Positions 8,424 to 17,636 are shown, counted from the first letter of the stretch. The stretch is 64,000 nucleotides of DNA from an uncultured Porphyromonadaceae bacterium (GCA_947175645.1 CAMWNP010000006.1:40686-104685); one strand, 5' to 3'. Numbers and translations: made by a program. Notes: generated by a model not told the origin, from the sequence alone.

Positions 8424-9269
8424 ATGAAATCACGTGACGAACTGATTGATGATCTTCTGGATCTGGCATTTTCCGAGGATATAGGTGATGGTGATCACAC
8501 CACACTTAGTACTATTCCGGCTGATGAAATGGGTAAACAACATCTTCTCATAAAGGAACCGGGTATACTTGCCGGTGTTGAGATCGCACGTAAAGTATTT
8601 GAAAAGTTTGACCCTTCACTCAAAATGACCGTATTTAAAAAAGATGGAGAAGAGGTTAAGCCCGGTGATATCGCTTTCGTGGTTGAAGGTCCCGTACGGT
8701 CATTGCTTCAGACAGAACGAACCATGCTCAACATTATGCAGCGTATGAGCGGTATCGCTACCACAACTCACAAATATCAGAGCCGACTTGAAGGATTAAA
8801 GACTAAAGTTCTTGATACGCGCAAAACCACTCCGGGTATGCGAATTCTTGAAAAGGAAGCAGTCAAAATCGGTGGCGGATGTAATCATAGGATCGGACTG
8901 TTTGACATGATTCTTATTAAAGATAACCATGTTGACTTTGCAGGTGGTATCCCTCAGGCTGTTAAAGCGGCTAAGGAGTATTGCAAAGTCAATGGTAAGG
9001 ATTTGAAGATTGAACTGGAGGTGCGTAACACTGATGAGATAAAACAGGCACTCGAAGCAGGGGTAGACAGAATCATGCTTGACAACTTTACTCCTGAACG
9101 CACAAAAGAAGCGGTAGAATTAATAGATGGTCGAACCGAGATTGAATCATCCGGTGGCATAACACTCGAAACTCTGCGAGACTATGGAGAAGCAGGAGTC
9201 GATTTCATCTCAGTAGGTGCGTTGACTCACTCGGTAAAAGGACTGGACATGAGTTTCAAGGCTTGCTGA
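8424..9269 (+). CDS. nadC: Nicotinate-nucleotide pyrophosphorylase (carboxylating), quinolinate phosphoribosyltransferase
   Basis: NadC condenses quinolinate with PRPP to form nicotinate mononucleotide in NAD synthesis. The 281-residue protein shows the family motifs in order: EDIGDGDHTTL near residue 15, QTERTMLNIMQRMSGIAT in the N-terminal domain, LDTRKTTPGMRILEKEAV, GGGCNHRIGLFDMILIKDNH, and the C-terminal SSGGITLETL and SVGALTHS phosphate-binding loops. The lysC-lysA-nadC grouping makes sense only loosely (all draw on aspartate); nadA and nadB are not in the window. The gene is probably the last of the operon. Confidence 0.96.
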   Translation: MKSRDELIDDLLDLAFSEDIGDGDHTTLSTIPADEMGKQHLLIKEPGILAGVEIARKVFEKFDPSLKMTVFKKDGEEVKPGDIAFVVEGPVRSLLQTERTMLNIMQRMSGIATTTHKYQSRLEGLKTKVLDTRKTTPGMRILEKEAVKIGGGCNHRIGLFDMILIKDNHVDFAGGIPQAVKAAKEYCKVNGKDLKIELEVRNTDEIKQALEAGVDRIMLDNFTPERTKEAVELIDGRTEIESSGGITLETLRDYGEAGVDFISVGALTHSVKGLDMSFKAC

Positions 9270-9836
9270 CATGTCGAGAAACAATTTGTCTTGGTAAAGA
9301 CTGTGGTTGACATCTATTGTGCCTTGATACTTTTATGTCTTATAGCACAGATACTTAATTAGTCAGCATTGCAGTTTTTGTCAGCGGGAACGTGCGTTTT
9401 CTTCTCGGCAGTTTCCTGCTGTTTCAGAATTATATGAGCCTATACCAGTCCTGTTCTGTCCCATCGGACAGATGTAGTGGTCTTAAATGGCATTGTAATG
9501 GAATTTGTAATGGTAGAGGGCTTGGGGATAGTGATCCGTCCCCAAGCCTCTAATAATACTTATACCGCAATAAATATTGGGTAATTCTGTACGGTAGTTT
9601 TGAACTTTGAAATTGAATTTACATTTTTTTTGTATCAGGCTACTTTTTCATTTATAAACTTTGTATGAATATTCGAAGGTAAAACTTGGTCCTGTAAACC
9701 GGTTGCTATGATTAGGCTACGGTTTGTTGTTTTTCATAGCAATTAAACATACTTGCATACATGAATGGTCTACCCATTGTATAACATTACTGTGTTTTAT
9801 CCATTCATTCTTATAGCCTAAATTGAAAGAGCGTTG
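9270..9836. other. 567-bp gene-free junction between convergent nadC and the GIY-YIG gene
   Basis: No ORF of convincing length is visible on either strand. Two inverted repeats stand out: a strong hairpin at 9515-9551 and a looser one (TTGCTATGA at 9703-9711 with TCATAGCAA at 9734-9742). Short direct repeats of TGTAATGG occur around 9494-9512. The segment could be a decayed gene or mobile-element scar. Confidence 0.5.
9515..9551. terminator. Strong hairpin in the nadC/GIY-YIG junction
   Basis: AGAGGGCTTGGGGA pairs with TCCCCAAGCCTCT with one bulge around a 10-nt loop. It lacks a clean poly-T on either side, so it may be a transcript 3'-end stabiliser or a weak terminator rather than a classical intrinsic terminator. 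Confidence 0.6.
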
Positions 9837-10607
9837 CTAAAAGTCGTTCCGTGGGATATATGTTATCGCGCCTCCGCTACCAAAAGGATATTCGGTGACA
9901 TCTGTATTAAGGTATGGAGAATCCGGAACAATCTCTCCCACGAATGCGAATCTTGGGCTTTTGAAAACCGTTCCGTCGTCTGCTACTGAGCAAAGGGAAT
10001 TACCTTTAACGTCAATGACAATACGCACTATCCCTCTAAATACTCCTAAGATATATTTTACCTTATCTGCTTTGTCGCGTGAGAGTTTCCAGTATTTACG
10101 GGCACTTTCGTAATCGTTGGCTCGTTTGTATACTCCAGTTGCCTTTGATTGCTGATAACTTTTATTGAGGCTGACTAAAAGAAGTCTATCTCCCGGAATC
10201 GGCTCAATCTTTGGACAATCATATAGGATATTGATTTCTTCATCTGTTTTAATACCTTCGTCCCATTGATGGTGTCCACTGACAATATTGGTGAGAATAT
10301 TCTCCTTATTGAAAGCCGGATAAGTCAGTAAATCTATTATGGAAGATTCAACAAGATATGCTTCCTGTTCGGTCAAATTATGCCGAATAATATAATACTT
10401 CACATCCAAACCAAGACCTTTGATTTCTCTTATAGTAGACATCTTTAGATTTTGAGAATCATCTACAAGTGCGGCCTGTGCATGCTGATAGACACGGTTT
10501 CCCGTACCTTTCCCAACATAGAAAATGTGATTGTCGCGAGGGTCAACAAGTATATAAACATAGCACTTCAGCCCCTCTATTACGCTTTGTTTAAAATATT
10601 TTTGCAT
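9837..10607 (-). CDS. GIY-YIG nuclease-domain protein (LEM-3-like) with a C-terminal accessory domain
   Basis: The 256-residue protein has a GIY-YIG core at about residues 15-110. YVYILVDP (16-23) is the GIY strand, YVGKG (30-34) the YIG strand, followed by GNRVYQH with the catalytic arginine, EAYLVESSIID with the metal-binding glutamate, and a later LTNIVSGHH block. This arrangement is that of the LEM-3/ANKLE1-like branch, which cuts DNA. The rest (about 125-256) forms a second domain with GDRLLLVSL, a YESARKYWKLS motif and YILGVFRGIVRIVIDV, a pattern I associate with small accessory domains in other nucleases but cannot name safely. It is a single gene, transcribed towards nadC, with a TATATTTG box at 10620-10627 upstream. 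A defence or repair role is possible. Confidence 0.8.
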   Translation of the reverse strand: MQKYFKQSVIEGLKCYVYILVDPRDNHIFYVGKGTGNRVYQHAQAALVDDSQNLKMSTIREIKGLGLDVKYYIIRHNLTEQEAYLVESSIIDLLTYPAFNKENILTNIVSGHHQWDEGIKTDEEINILYDCPKIEPIPGDRLLLVSLNKSYQQSKATGVYKRANDYESARKYWKLSRDKADKVKYILGVFRGIVRIVIDVKGNSLCSVADDGTVFKSPRFAFVGEIVPDSPYLNTDVTEYPFGSGGAITYIPRNDF

Positions 10608-10650
10608 TTGAATTATCTACAAATATACTCCCTTTTTAGATCCGGTTTAA

Positions 10651-11289
10651 CTATAGATAAGGGTTGTATTGTTTTTCATATCCAATCGTTGTTGAAGGAC
10701 CATGTCCCGGAAATACGGTAGTATCAGACGGTAATTTAAATAGATTATTCCGGATAGCGTTTATAAGGGTAGCATAATCACCTCCTGGTAAATCCGTGCG
10801 TCCGATTCCCCCTTGAAAAAGGGCATCTCCTGTTATCACAAATTTGTCGGTTGAATCATAAAGCGCCACGCTACCGGGAGAGTGTCCCGGCACGGATATG
10901 ACTCTCAATTCGTTTTTTCCAAGATAAAGGGTGTCACCGTCAGTGATATAGTGATCTATGGCGAAACCTTCCATATCAATGGGGATACGGAACATACGTA
11001 ATTGCTGACCAATCCGTTCAGATAAAAACTCATCGGATTTATCGGCGTAAAGTTCCACTCCATATTTTTCTTTCAGGAATTTAACGCCGAATACATGATC
11101 GACATGAAGATGCGTACAAACAATATATTTTAATTTTAACCCGTTGACTTCAATATAATTAACCAATCTTTCACATTCCTGACGGCTAACCATTCCGGGA
11201 TCAACTACGGCACATTCCTTTGTTTCAGGATCTGACACAATATAAGTGTTTTCGCCGAACATGTTGAACTCAAGTTTGTCAATTTTCAT
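10651..11289 (-). CDS. MBL-fold metallo-hydrolase (glyoxalase II-like)
   Basis: This 212-residue protein has all metal ligands of the glyoxalase II-type fold: THLHVDH at residues 59-65, GHSPGSVALYD, TGDALFQGGIGRTDLPGGD and FPGHGPSTTI. Such enzymes hydrolyse thioesters such as S-lactoylglutathione, but Bacteroidales lack glutathione in general and the true substrate is unknown. It is 8 bp downstream of rsmG and probably co-transcribed with it. It is about 40 residues shorter than canonical GloB, missing the C-terminal helical glutathione-binding domain, which argues for a different thioester or sulfur substrate. Confidence 0.9.
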   Translation of the reverse strand: MKIDKLEFNMFGENTYIVSDPETKECAVVDPGMVSRQECERLVNYIEVNGLKLKYIVCTHLHVDHVFGVKFLKEKYGVELYADKSDEFLSERIGQQLRMFRIPIDMEGFAIDHYITDGDTLYLGKNELRVISVPGHSPGSVALYDSTDKFVITGDALFQGGIGRTDLPGGDYATLINAIRNNLFKLPSDTTVFPGHGPSTTIGYEKQYNPYL

Positions 11290-11297
11290 AGTAATTT

Positions 11298-11918
11298 TTA
11301 TAAAGGTAAATAAACAAGTTTCTTTGTTTCAAAAAATGGTTCACTGAAATAATTGCTTAGGTCAAATTCCATCACATCCTTAGCATATTTTCCTTTTTCT
11401 CCTGTCAGGTCTCCACCTTTAAGGCAAATCAAACCATTGCCATAACCATTGATATTCTCTTTTGAAATATTTTTTCTTATAAGGGGGACAAGATCATCGA
11501 GTCGCATGACTGCACGGCTGACAACAAAATCATATTTGTTACGGCACTCACCAATGTCACCATGCTGGAAAGTGACATTCCTGAGACCAATGGCATCTGC
11601 TATTGATTGTGCCACTTTTATTTTTTTTCCAATCCTGTCAATCAGATGAAATGAACAATCAGGAAAAAGGATAGCCAAGGGAATACCGGGGAAACCTCCG
11701 CCTGTACCCATGTCAAGAATCTTTGTACCCGGTACCGGAGTAATGAACTTACCAATGGCCAGTGAATGAAGTATATGATTTGTATACAGATTCTCGATAT
11801 CCTTTCTTGAAATAACATTAATTTTTTCATTCCATTCAGGATAAAGAGTGCCGAGTTTTTCAAACTGTTCTTTCTGCTTATCTGTCAGAGAAGGGAAGTA
11901 TCTTAAAATAGAGTCCAT
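11298..11918 (-). CDS. rsmG: 16S rRNA (guanine527-N7) methyltransferase
   Basis: RsmG methylates G527 in the 530 loop of 16S rRNA with SAM. The Rossmann motif ILDMGTGGGFPGIPLAILFP binds SAM, preceded by the family block NVISRKDIENLYTNHILHSL. I chose the start MDSILRYFPSLT at 11918 (206 residues) rather than an upstream ATG at 11951. The upstream codon sits on a consensus -7 promoter box (TAAATTTG), so it would not be in the transcript, and family members in Bacteroidetes begin at this point. The MBL-fold gene follows 8 bp later. Confidence 0.93.
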   Translation of the reverse strand: MDSILRYFPSLTDKQKEQFEKLGTLYPEWNEKINVISRKDIENLYTNHILHSLAIGKFITPVPGTKILDMGTGGGFPGIPLAILFPDCSFHLIDRIGKKIKVAQSIADAIGLRNVTFQHGDIGECRNKYDFVVSRAVMRLDDLVPLIRKNISKENINGYGNGLICLKGGDLTGEKGKYAKDVMEFDLSNYFSEPFFETKKLVYLPL

Positions 11919-11938
11919 AAAATCTGATTTTGATACTG

Positions 11939-11971
11939 CAAATTTACTCATTTATCAAATCATAAAACAAA
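11939..11971 (-). promoter_or_regulatory. Promoter for rsmG and the MBL-fold gene
   Basis: On the minus strand a TTTG box (11968-11971) is followed after 21 nt by TAAATTTG (11939-11946), a full Bacteroidetes consensus. Transcription should start near 11933, which excludes the ATG at 11951 and supports the start at 11918. Confidence 0.75.
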
Positions 11972-12006
11972 TATCAGCCATATAATGTTACTCATGGAAT
12001 AATAAA

Positions 12007-12039
12007 TTTGGATTATATCAATGTTTTTTAGTAATTTTG
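12007..12039 (+). promoter_or_regulatory. Promoter for the cvfB-like gene and fbp
   Basis: TTTG (12007-12010), 21 nt, then TAATTTTG (12032-12039) is a full consensus promoter. It is divergent from the rsmG promoter about 40 bp away and leaves a leader of roughly 40 nt. Confidence 0.78.
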
Positions 12040-12083
12040 TTTTGGAGGTGAGATGTTTCATCCCTGTCTGAAAAAATATTTAA

Positions 12084-12932
12084 ATGGTAAAAATAGGAAA
12101 TTATAATACACTGACTGTCAGCCATCTTGTTGACTTCGGAGCATATCTTGACGCGGGCAACGGAGTTGAGATACTTCTTCCGGCAAAATATATTAAGACA
12201 ACTTTATCTCCGGGAGATGAAGTGGAAGTTTTTGTGTACACAGACTCTGAAGACCGACTTATTGCTACTACCGAACATCCGTATATAACAGTAGGAGAGT
12301 TCGGGTTCCTTAAGGTACTGGATGTTAACAGGGTAGGGGCTTTCCTTGACTGGGGGATACCGAAGAATCTCCTTGTTCCATTCAGCGAACAAAAAGCAAC
12401 AATGAGAGAGGGTGGTCACTATCTGGTGTACTGCTATCTTGACTATACCACACACCGTGTGGTCGCCACCACAAGAATCAATAAATATCTGGGGAATATA
12501 CCGCCCGATCTTCATTCCGGACAACCTGTTGAATGTATGGTATTCGGTAGTAATGCTGTTGGATATAAGGTTATCGTTAACAACCTTTTTCAAGGGATGA
12601 TATATTATAACGAGACTTATTCTGAATTAAAGATAGGAGAAAAACTGACCGCTCTGGTTAAAAGTATACGTAGAGACGGCAAAATTGATCTTGTGGCCGG
12701 GGACCTTGCCGGTAACCGTACTGAGTCACTCGCTGACCGGCTGGTTGAATATTTGCATAAGAACGGTGGCTCTATGAACATAACTGATAAGTCACCCGCA
12801 TTGATAGTAAGTAACACATTTCAGTGCAGCAAGAAAGACTTTAAAAAAGCGATCGGTCACCTTTACAAACAGCATATCATTTCAATTTCACCTGAAAAAA
12901 TCTCACTTAATGATGAATTCAGATCACGTTGA
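12084..12932 (+). CDS. S1-domain RNA-binding protein (CvfB/YitL-like)
   Basis: The 282-residue protein has the three-S1-plus-winged-helix layout of CvfB. The first S1 starts LTVSHLVDFGAYLDAG, the second FGFLKVLDVNRVGAFLDWGIPKNLLVP, and the third IYYNETYSELKIGEKLTALVKSIR with DGKIDL. A winged helix at the end includes SNTFQCSKKDFKKAIGHLYK. CvfB binds RNA and affects virulence-gene expression in Staphylococcus; in Bacteroidetes its role is unknown. It overlaps the start of fbp by 23 bp, so translation of the two is probably coupled. Confidence 0.9.
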   Translation: MVKIGNYNTLTVSHLVDFGAYLDAGNGVEILLPAKYIKTTLSPGDEVEVFVYTDSEDRLIATTEHPYITVGEFGFLKVLDVNRVGAFLDWGIPKNLLVPFSEQKATMREGGHYLVYCYLDYTTHRVVATTRINKYLGNIPPDLHSGQPVECMVFGSNAVGYKVIVNNLFQGMIYYNETYSELKIGEKLTALVKSIRRDGKIDLVAGDLAGNRTESLADRLVEYLHKNGGSMNITDKSPALIVSNTFQCSKKDFKKAIGHLYKQHIISISPEKISLNDEFRSR

Positions 12933-14907
12933 ATCTAAGACACTTGAAAACGACATTCGCTATCTTTCATTACTGTCGAAATCGTTTCCATCCATTGCCT
13001 CGGCCAGTACTGAAATAATCAATCTGGAGGCAATAATGAATTTGCCTAAAGGTACAGAACATTTTCTGACTGATCTTCATGGTGAATATGAGGCGTTCCT
13101 TCATGTGCTCAAAAATGCGTCAGGCACAGTGAAACGCAAGGTGAACGAGATATTCGGGAACACTCTTCGTGAATCAGACAAGAAGAATCTGTGTACGCTT
13201 ATATATTATCCTAAGGAAAAACTCCGGCTGGTTAAAGAAAGTGAGGAAAATATTGACGAGTGGTATAACATCACGTTAAATCAACTGGTAAAAGTCTGTC
13301 AGAGCGTGTCATCGAAATATACCCGGTCAAAAGTTAATAAGGCACTTCCCAAGGATTTCAGTTATATCATACAGGAGTTGTTGCATGAAACTGAGGCTGA
13401 TCCCAACAAGTATGCCTACTTCAATCAGATCATATCTACGATTATTTCAACAGGACGTGCTGATGATTTTATCATTGCTATGTGTAACCTCATTCAGCGA
13501 CTCGCCATAGATTCGTTGCATATTGTGGGTGACATATATGATCGCGGTCCGGGGGCACACATTATTATGGATAAACTTTGCGATTATCATAATGTGGATA
13601 TTCAATGGGGTAACCATGATCTGCTTTGGATGGGAGCGTATGCCGGTAATGATTGTTCCATGACTAATGTAGTGCGGATTTCTCTCAGATACGGAAACCT
13701 TGACACATTGGAGGAAGGGTATGGGATAAACCTATTGCCTTTGGCTACAATGGCTATTGAAACATACAACCAGGAGAATCTTGACATGTATCGTCCCAAA
13801 ATAAAAGGTTCTCAAAAGCGATATTCTGATCACGAAATCAGGGTGATTTCTCAGATGCATAAGGCTATTTCCGTGATTCAATGGAAACTTGAAGGAAATT
13901 TAATCAGGCGTAATCCGGACTATCAGATGGATGACCGTTTATTATTGAACAGTATTGATTATGAAAAAGGAAAAATTTACATAGATGGTAAAAATTATCC
14001 GTTACGTGACAAAGAATTTCCTACTATTGATCCGGTTGATCCTTACCGGCTCACAGAAGCAGAAGCGAAAGTTGTGAAACTTCTTCATAACGGATTTGTA
14101 AATTCGGAGAAACTTAGGAAACACGTGGAGTTCCTGCTTCATAAGGGTTCATTCTATCTTGCCCGTAACAATAATCTGCTCTATCATGCCTCCATACCCA
14201 TGGATGAAGATGGCAGATTCAGAAAAGTAAAGATTATGGATGAGGAATTCAGCGGGAAGGATCTGCTTGACCGTATTGATACTCTTGTGCAGGTGGCTTG
14301 CCGGAGATCCTCTGAAAAGGATGAAGAGAAAGATTATGCTGTGGACTACATGTGGTATCTTTGGTGCGGACCTGATTCCCCGTCATTTGATAAATCCAAG
14401 ATGGCAACTCTGGAACGTTATCTTATAGAAGACAAGGTGACGCATGCAGAAAAGAAAGGCAGTTATTACACTTTGAGGGACAATGAGGAAATTTGCAACA
14501 TGATTCTTAAGGAGTTCGGGCTTCCCACCGAGCATTCCCACATAATTAACGGACACGTCCCGGTAAAAATCATCAAAGGGGAAAACCCGGTAAAGGCCAA
14601 TGGCAAACTCCTTGTTATTGATGGCGGTTTTTCAAAGGCTTACCAACCGGAAACAGGAATTGCAGGTTATACTCTGGTGTTTCATTCAAGAGGCTTTCAA
14701 CTGGTTCAGCATGAGCCTTTTGAGTCAACTCAAAAAGCCATAGAGGAGGGTCAGGACATCATATCTAACACTGTACTAAACGAATACAACAGCCGACGAT
14801 TGCGCGTTCGTGACACTGATAAAGGTCATGAACTTGAGTCTCAGGTCGTGAATCTGAATAACTTGTTGAAGGCTTATAGGTTAGGGCTGGTCAAGGAAAA
14901 ATCCTGA
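12910..14907 (+). CDS. fbp: Fructose-1,6-bisphosphatase, class III
   Basis: This 665-residue enzyme dephosphorylates fructose-1,6-bisphosphate in gluconeogenesis. It is the Firmicutes/Bacteroidetes class III type, a metallophosphatase, unlike the E. coli enzymes. The motifs LTDLHGEYEAF, VGDIYDRGPG, WGNHDLLWMGA and the late HSHIINGHVPVK carry the metal-binding Asp, Asn and His residues. Length matches the family (about 640-670). Two consecutive ATG codons mark the start, 23 bp inside the preceding gene. The gene is closed by a hairpin that overlaps the end of nrdG on the other strand. Confidence 0.95.
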   Translation: MMNSDHVESKTLENDIRYLSLLSKSFPSIASASTEIINLEAIMNLPKGTEHFLTDLHGEYEAFLHVLKNASGTVKRKVNEIFGNTLRESDKKNLCTLIYYPKEKLRLVKESEENIDEWYNITLNQLVKVCQSVSSKYTRSKVNKALPKDFSYIIQELLHETEADPNKYAYFNQIISTIISTGRADDFIIAMCNLIQRLAIDSLHIVGDIYDRGPGAHIIMDKLCDYHNVDIQWGNHDLLWMGAYAGNDCSMTNVVRISLRYGNLDTLEEGYGINLLPLATMAIETYNQENLDMYRPKIKGSQKRYSDHEIRVISQMHKAISVIQWKLEGNLIRRNPDYQMDDRLLLNSIDYEKGKIYIDGKNYPLRDKEFPTIDPVDPYRLTEAEAKVVKLLHNGFVNSEKLRKHVEFLLHKGSFYLARNNNLLYHASIPMDEDGRFRKVKIMDEEFSGKDLLDRIDTLVQVACRRSSEKDEEKDYAVDYMWYLWCGPDSPSFDKSKMATLERYLIEDKVTHAEKKGSYYTLRDNEEICNMILKEFGLPTEHSHIINGHVPVKIIKGENPVKANGKLLVIDGGFSKAYQPETGIAGYTLVFHSRGFQLVQHEPFESTQKAIEEGQDIISNTVLNEYNSRRLRVRDTDKGHELESQVVNLNNLLKAYRLGLVKEKS

Positions 14908-14949
14908 CATCCTATTTATTAAGACTCGGACAAAATCTCCGTGAAATAA

Positions 14950-15429
14950 CTAAAAAAGTGTGACGATCTCTCCTGTCATACTTTTTTTTACATCTATGAC
15001 TCTCTGATTTTCCGATCCCCGGAAATGAAGTGATATATTACGTTGCGGGAGTATAAAAGGCCCGTCTACAATAACATCAACGTATGGAAGAATTGCACTG
15101 AGGGTAGGTGATGAGAGTATATCCTCAAATGAATATCCGGTATAGCACCATATATTCTTCCCAAGATTTTTTATCCGGCTTGCAATTGGAACGAGTTGTG
15201 TAATCTGCATCAAAGGATCACCTCCTGAAAATGTTACATCAAGATCATTTTCAACGACTCTGGCAACAATCTCATCTTCAGTTAGGTCTACTCCTCCTGA
15301 CATATCCCATGATTGTGGGTTATGACAACCCTCACAGTGATGAGTACACCCCGCAAAGTATATGGATGTCCTTAAACCGGGTCCATCTACCGTGGTTCCG
15401 TCAATGATTTTTAAGACCTTGAGCCCCAT
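14950..15429 (-). CDS. nrdG: Anaerobic ribonucleoside-triphosphate reductase activating protein
   Basis: NrdG is the radical-SAM activase that installs the glycyl radical on NrdD. The 159-residue protein has Cys28, Cys32 and Cys35 in CTHHCEGC (CX3CX2C) to bind the 4Fe-4S cluster, then VTFSGGDPLMQ for SAM contact. It follows nrdD with a one-base TAATG overlap. Its final eight codons form half of a terminator stem (see 14952-14989), so coding and termination are superimposed. Confidence 0.96.
   Translation of the reverse strand: MGLKVLKIIDGTTVDGPGLRTSIYFAGCTHHCEGCHNPQSWDMSGGVDLTEDEIVARVVENDLDVTFSGGDPLMQITQLVPIASRIKNLGKNIWCYTGYSFEDILSSPTLSAILPYVDVIVDGPFILPQRNISLHFRGSENQRVIDVKKSMTGEIVTLF
14952..14989. 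terminator. Bidirectional terminator embedded in the 3' end of nrdG
   Basis: GTGTGAC pairs with GTCATAC (one G-T wobble) extended by flanking A6 and T8 tracts, giving a poly-T end on both strands. It lies 45 bp after the fbp stop and inside the last codons plus stop of nrdG, so it can end both convergent transcripts. Confidence 0.8.
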
Positions 15430-17636
15430 TATTTGTGAACAACCCTGTCTTTCAGTTCTGCAAGTTTTGCCTTGTTCCAGCGATCTGTGGTTCCAACGAG
15501 ATAACCGGTTATACGTTGAAGTTTGTCAATATTGCTTCCACCGCATTTAGGACATATATCCAGATTCTGCTGTGCATCCTCATACCCGCAGTCCATGCAT
15601 CTGTTTCTATTATGATTGACAGAGCCGTAACCAATGTTATATTTGTGAATCAGATCGACAATATCACTGATTGCCTTGGGGTTATGCGTGGCATCTCCAT
15701 CAATTTCCACATAGAATATGTGACCGCCTCGAGTCAGATCATGATATGGAGCCTCCACCGTTGCCTTGTGTAACGGTGAGCAATTATAATAGACGGGAAC
15801 GTGGTTGGAATTGGTATAGTATGCACGGTCGGTAATACCGGGTAGGACACCGAATTTCTTCCGGTCCTTTATCGTAAACTTCCCTGAGAGTCCCTCTGCC
15901 GGAGTAGCGAGAACTGAAAAATTATGATTATACTTTTCACTGTATTCGAGTGCTCTGTCGCGCATGTGAGTGACGATTTTCAGCCCGAGTTCCTGTGATT
16001 TCGCATCTTCCCCGTGATGTTTGCCACGAAGTGCCACAAGTGCTTCAGCAAGACCTATAAACCCGATACCCAAGGTTCCCTGATTGATAACAGGCTCTAT
16101 GGTGTCAGTGGGACCAAGTTTCTCACCACCGACCCACAGACGTGACATCAGGAGAGGGAACTGTTTAGCCAATGCTCCTTTCTGGAAGTTGAAACGGTCG
16201 CATAATTGGCGTGCCGTAATATCAAGAACATCGTCAAGTTTTTTGAAAAATGCCTCAATTCGTTCCTTTTCATCCTTGATGTTCATACATTCAATCGCTA
16301 TCCGAACAATGTTGACGGTAGTAAAACTGAGATTTCCTCTTCCAACTGAGGTTTTTTCACCATATCTGTTTTCAAAAACACGGGTGCGGCAACCCATGGT
16401 AGCAACCTCGTAAAGATATCTGTCAGGATCATCAGGATTCCATTTTTCATGTTGATTGAAAGTTGCATCAAGATTCACAAAATTTGGAAAGAATCTGCGT
16501 GCGGTGACTTTGCAGGCAAATTGGTATAGATCATAATTGGGATCTTCCGGAAGATAATTCACACCGGTTTTTGTTTTCCATATCTGAATGGGAAATATGG
16601 CAGTAGCGCCATTTCCAACGCCTTCGTATGTTGTCTGGAGAAGTTCCCTAATCACACAACGACCTTCTGCAGAGATGTCAGTACCATAGTTTATTGAACT
16701 GAAAACCACCTGGTTGCCACCTCTTGAGTGAATTGAGTTCATGTTATGAACGAAAGCCTCCATGGCCTGATGAACTCTTGCAACCGTTCGGTTTACAGAA
16801 TGTTGCAATATACGTTCATCGCCTGATAGACCCTCAAGCGGACGTTTGATGTAGTCTTTCAGTTCAATATTATATAAATGAGAGTAATCCTCTCCGGAAA
16901 GTGCTTCAATATTTTTGACTTCTTCAATAAACGAACTGCGTACGAACGGTGCGAGATAATAGTCGAACGCAGGGATTGCCTGTCCCCCATGCATCTCATT
17001 CTGAGCAGTTTCAAGTGAGATACATGCAATAACTGATGCCGTCTCGATACGTTTAGCGGGGCGTGATTCTCCATGTCCTGCAATAAATCCTCCTTTGAGT
17101 ATATGGTCAAGCGGATGTTGCACGCATGTCAGTGATTTAGTGGGATAGTAATCTTTGTCATGGATATGTATATACCCGTTTCTCATTGCCTCATTTGCCT
17201 CGTCGCTCAGCAGATAGTCATCAACAAACGGTTTGGTGGTTTCGCTTGCGAATTTCATCATCATGCCTGCCGGAGAGTCGGTATTCATATTGGCATTCTC
17301 CCGAGTTATGTCGTTATTCTTGGTTTCAATAATCTCGAGGAAAATGTCACGAGTCTTAGCCTGGCGTGCTATTCGCCGTTTGTCACGGTAAGAAATGTAT
17401 CTTTTTGCAACATCTTTACGGGAACTTTTCATAAGTTCAAATTCCACCCGGTCCTGAATTTCCTCAACGGTCATTTGTTCCTTACCACTCATGCCAATAT
17501 GGTCAGCAATACGTGCGATAAGGGATTCATCTTCGCCAAGGTCTGTTGTTAACATTGCTTTACGGATGGCTGCCTTGATTTTTTCTTCGTTATAGCCTAC
17601 GATTCGGCCATCTCGTTTTACAACGGTCTGTATCAT
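15429..17636 (-). CDS. nrdD: Anaerobic ribonucleoside-triphosphate reductase
   Basis: NrdD reduces ribonucleotides to deoxyribonucleotides under anoxia. The 735-residue protein begins with an ATP-cone (VVKRDGRIVGYNEEKIKAAI), which allows dATP control. It contains the long glycyl-radical barrel and a C-terminal zinc site (CMDCGYEDAQQNLDICPKCG) followed by the glycyl-radical loop RITGYLVG. It is the first gene of nrdD-nrdG. An aerobic class Ia reductase is not in the window. A consensus promoter lies about 55 bp upstream; no FNR-type palindrome was obvious to me. Confidence 0.97.
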   Translation of the reverse strand: MIQTVVKRDGRIVGYNEEKIKAAIRKAMLTTDLGEDESLIARIADHIGMSGKEQMTVEEIQDRVEFELMKSSRKDVAKRYISYRDKRRIARQAKTRDIFLEIIETKNNDITRENANMNTDSPAGMMMKFASETTKPFVDDYLLSDEANEAMRNGYIHIHDKDYYPTKSLTCVQHPLDHILKGGFIAGHGESRPAKRIETASVIACISLETAQNEMHGGQAIPAFDYYLAPFVRSSFIEEVKNIEALSGEDYSHLYNIELKDYIKRPLEGLSGDERILQHSVNRTVARVHQAMEAFVHNMNSIHSRGGNQVVFSSINYGTDISAEGRCVIRELLQTTYEGVGNGATAIFPIQIWKTKTGVNYLPEDPNYDLYQFACKVTARRFFPNFVNLDATFNQHEKWNPDDPDRYLYEVATMGCRTRVFENRYGEKTSVGRGNLSFTTVNIVRIAIECMNIKDEKERIEAFFKKLDDVLDITARQLCDRFNFQKGALAKQFPLLMSRLWVGGEKLGPTDTIEPVINQGTLGIGFIGLAEALVALRGKHHGEDAKSQELGLKIVTHMRDRALEYSEKYNHNFSVLATPAEGLSGKFTIKDRKKFGVLPGITDRAYYTNSNHVPVYYNCSPLHKATVEAPYHDLTRGGHIFYVEIDGDATHNPKAISDIVDLIHKYNIGYGSVNHNRNRCMDCGYEDAQQNLDICPKCGGSNIDKLQRITGYLVGTTDRWNKAKLAELKDRVVHK

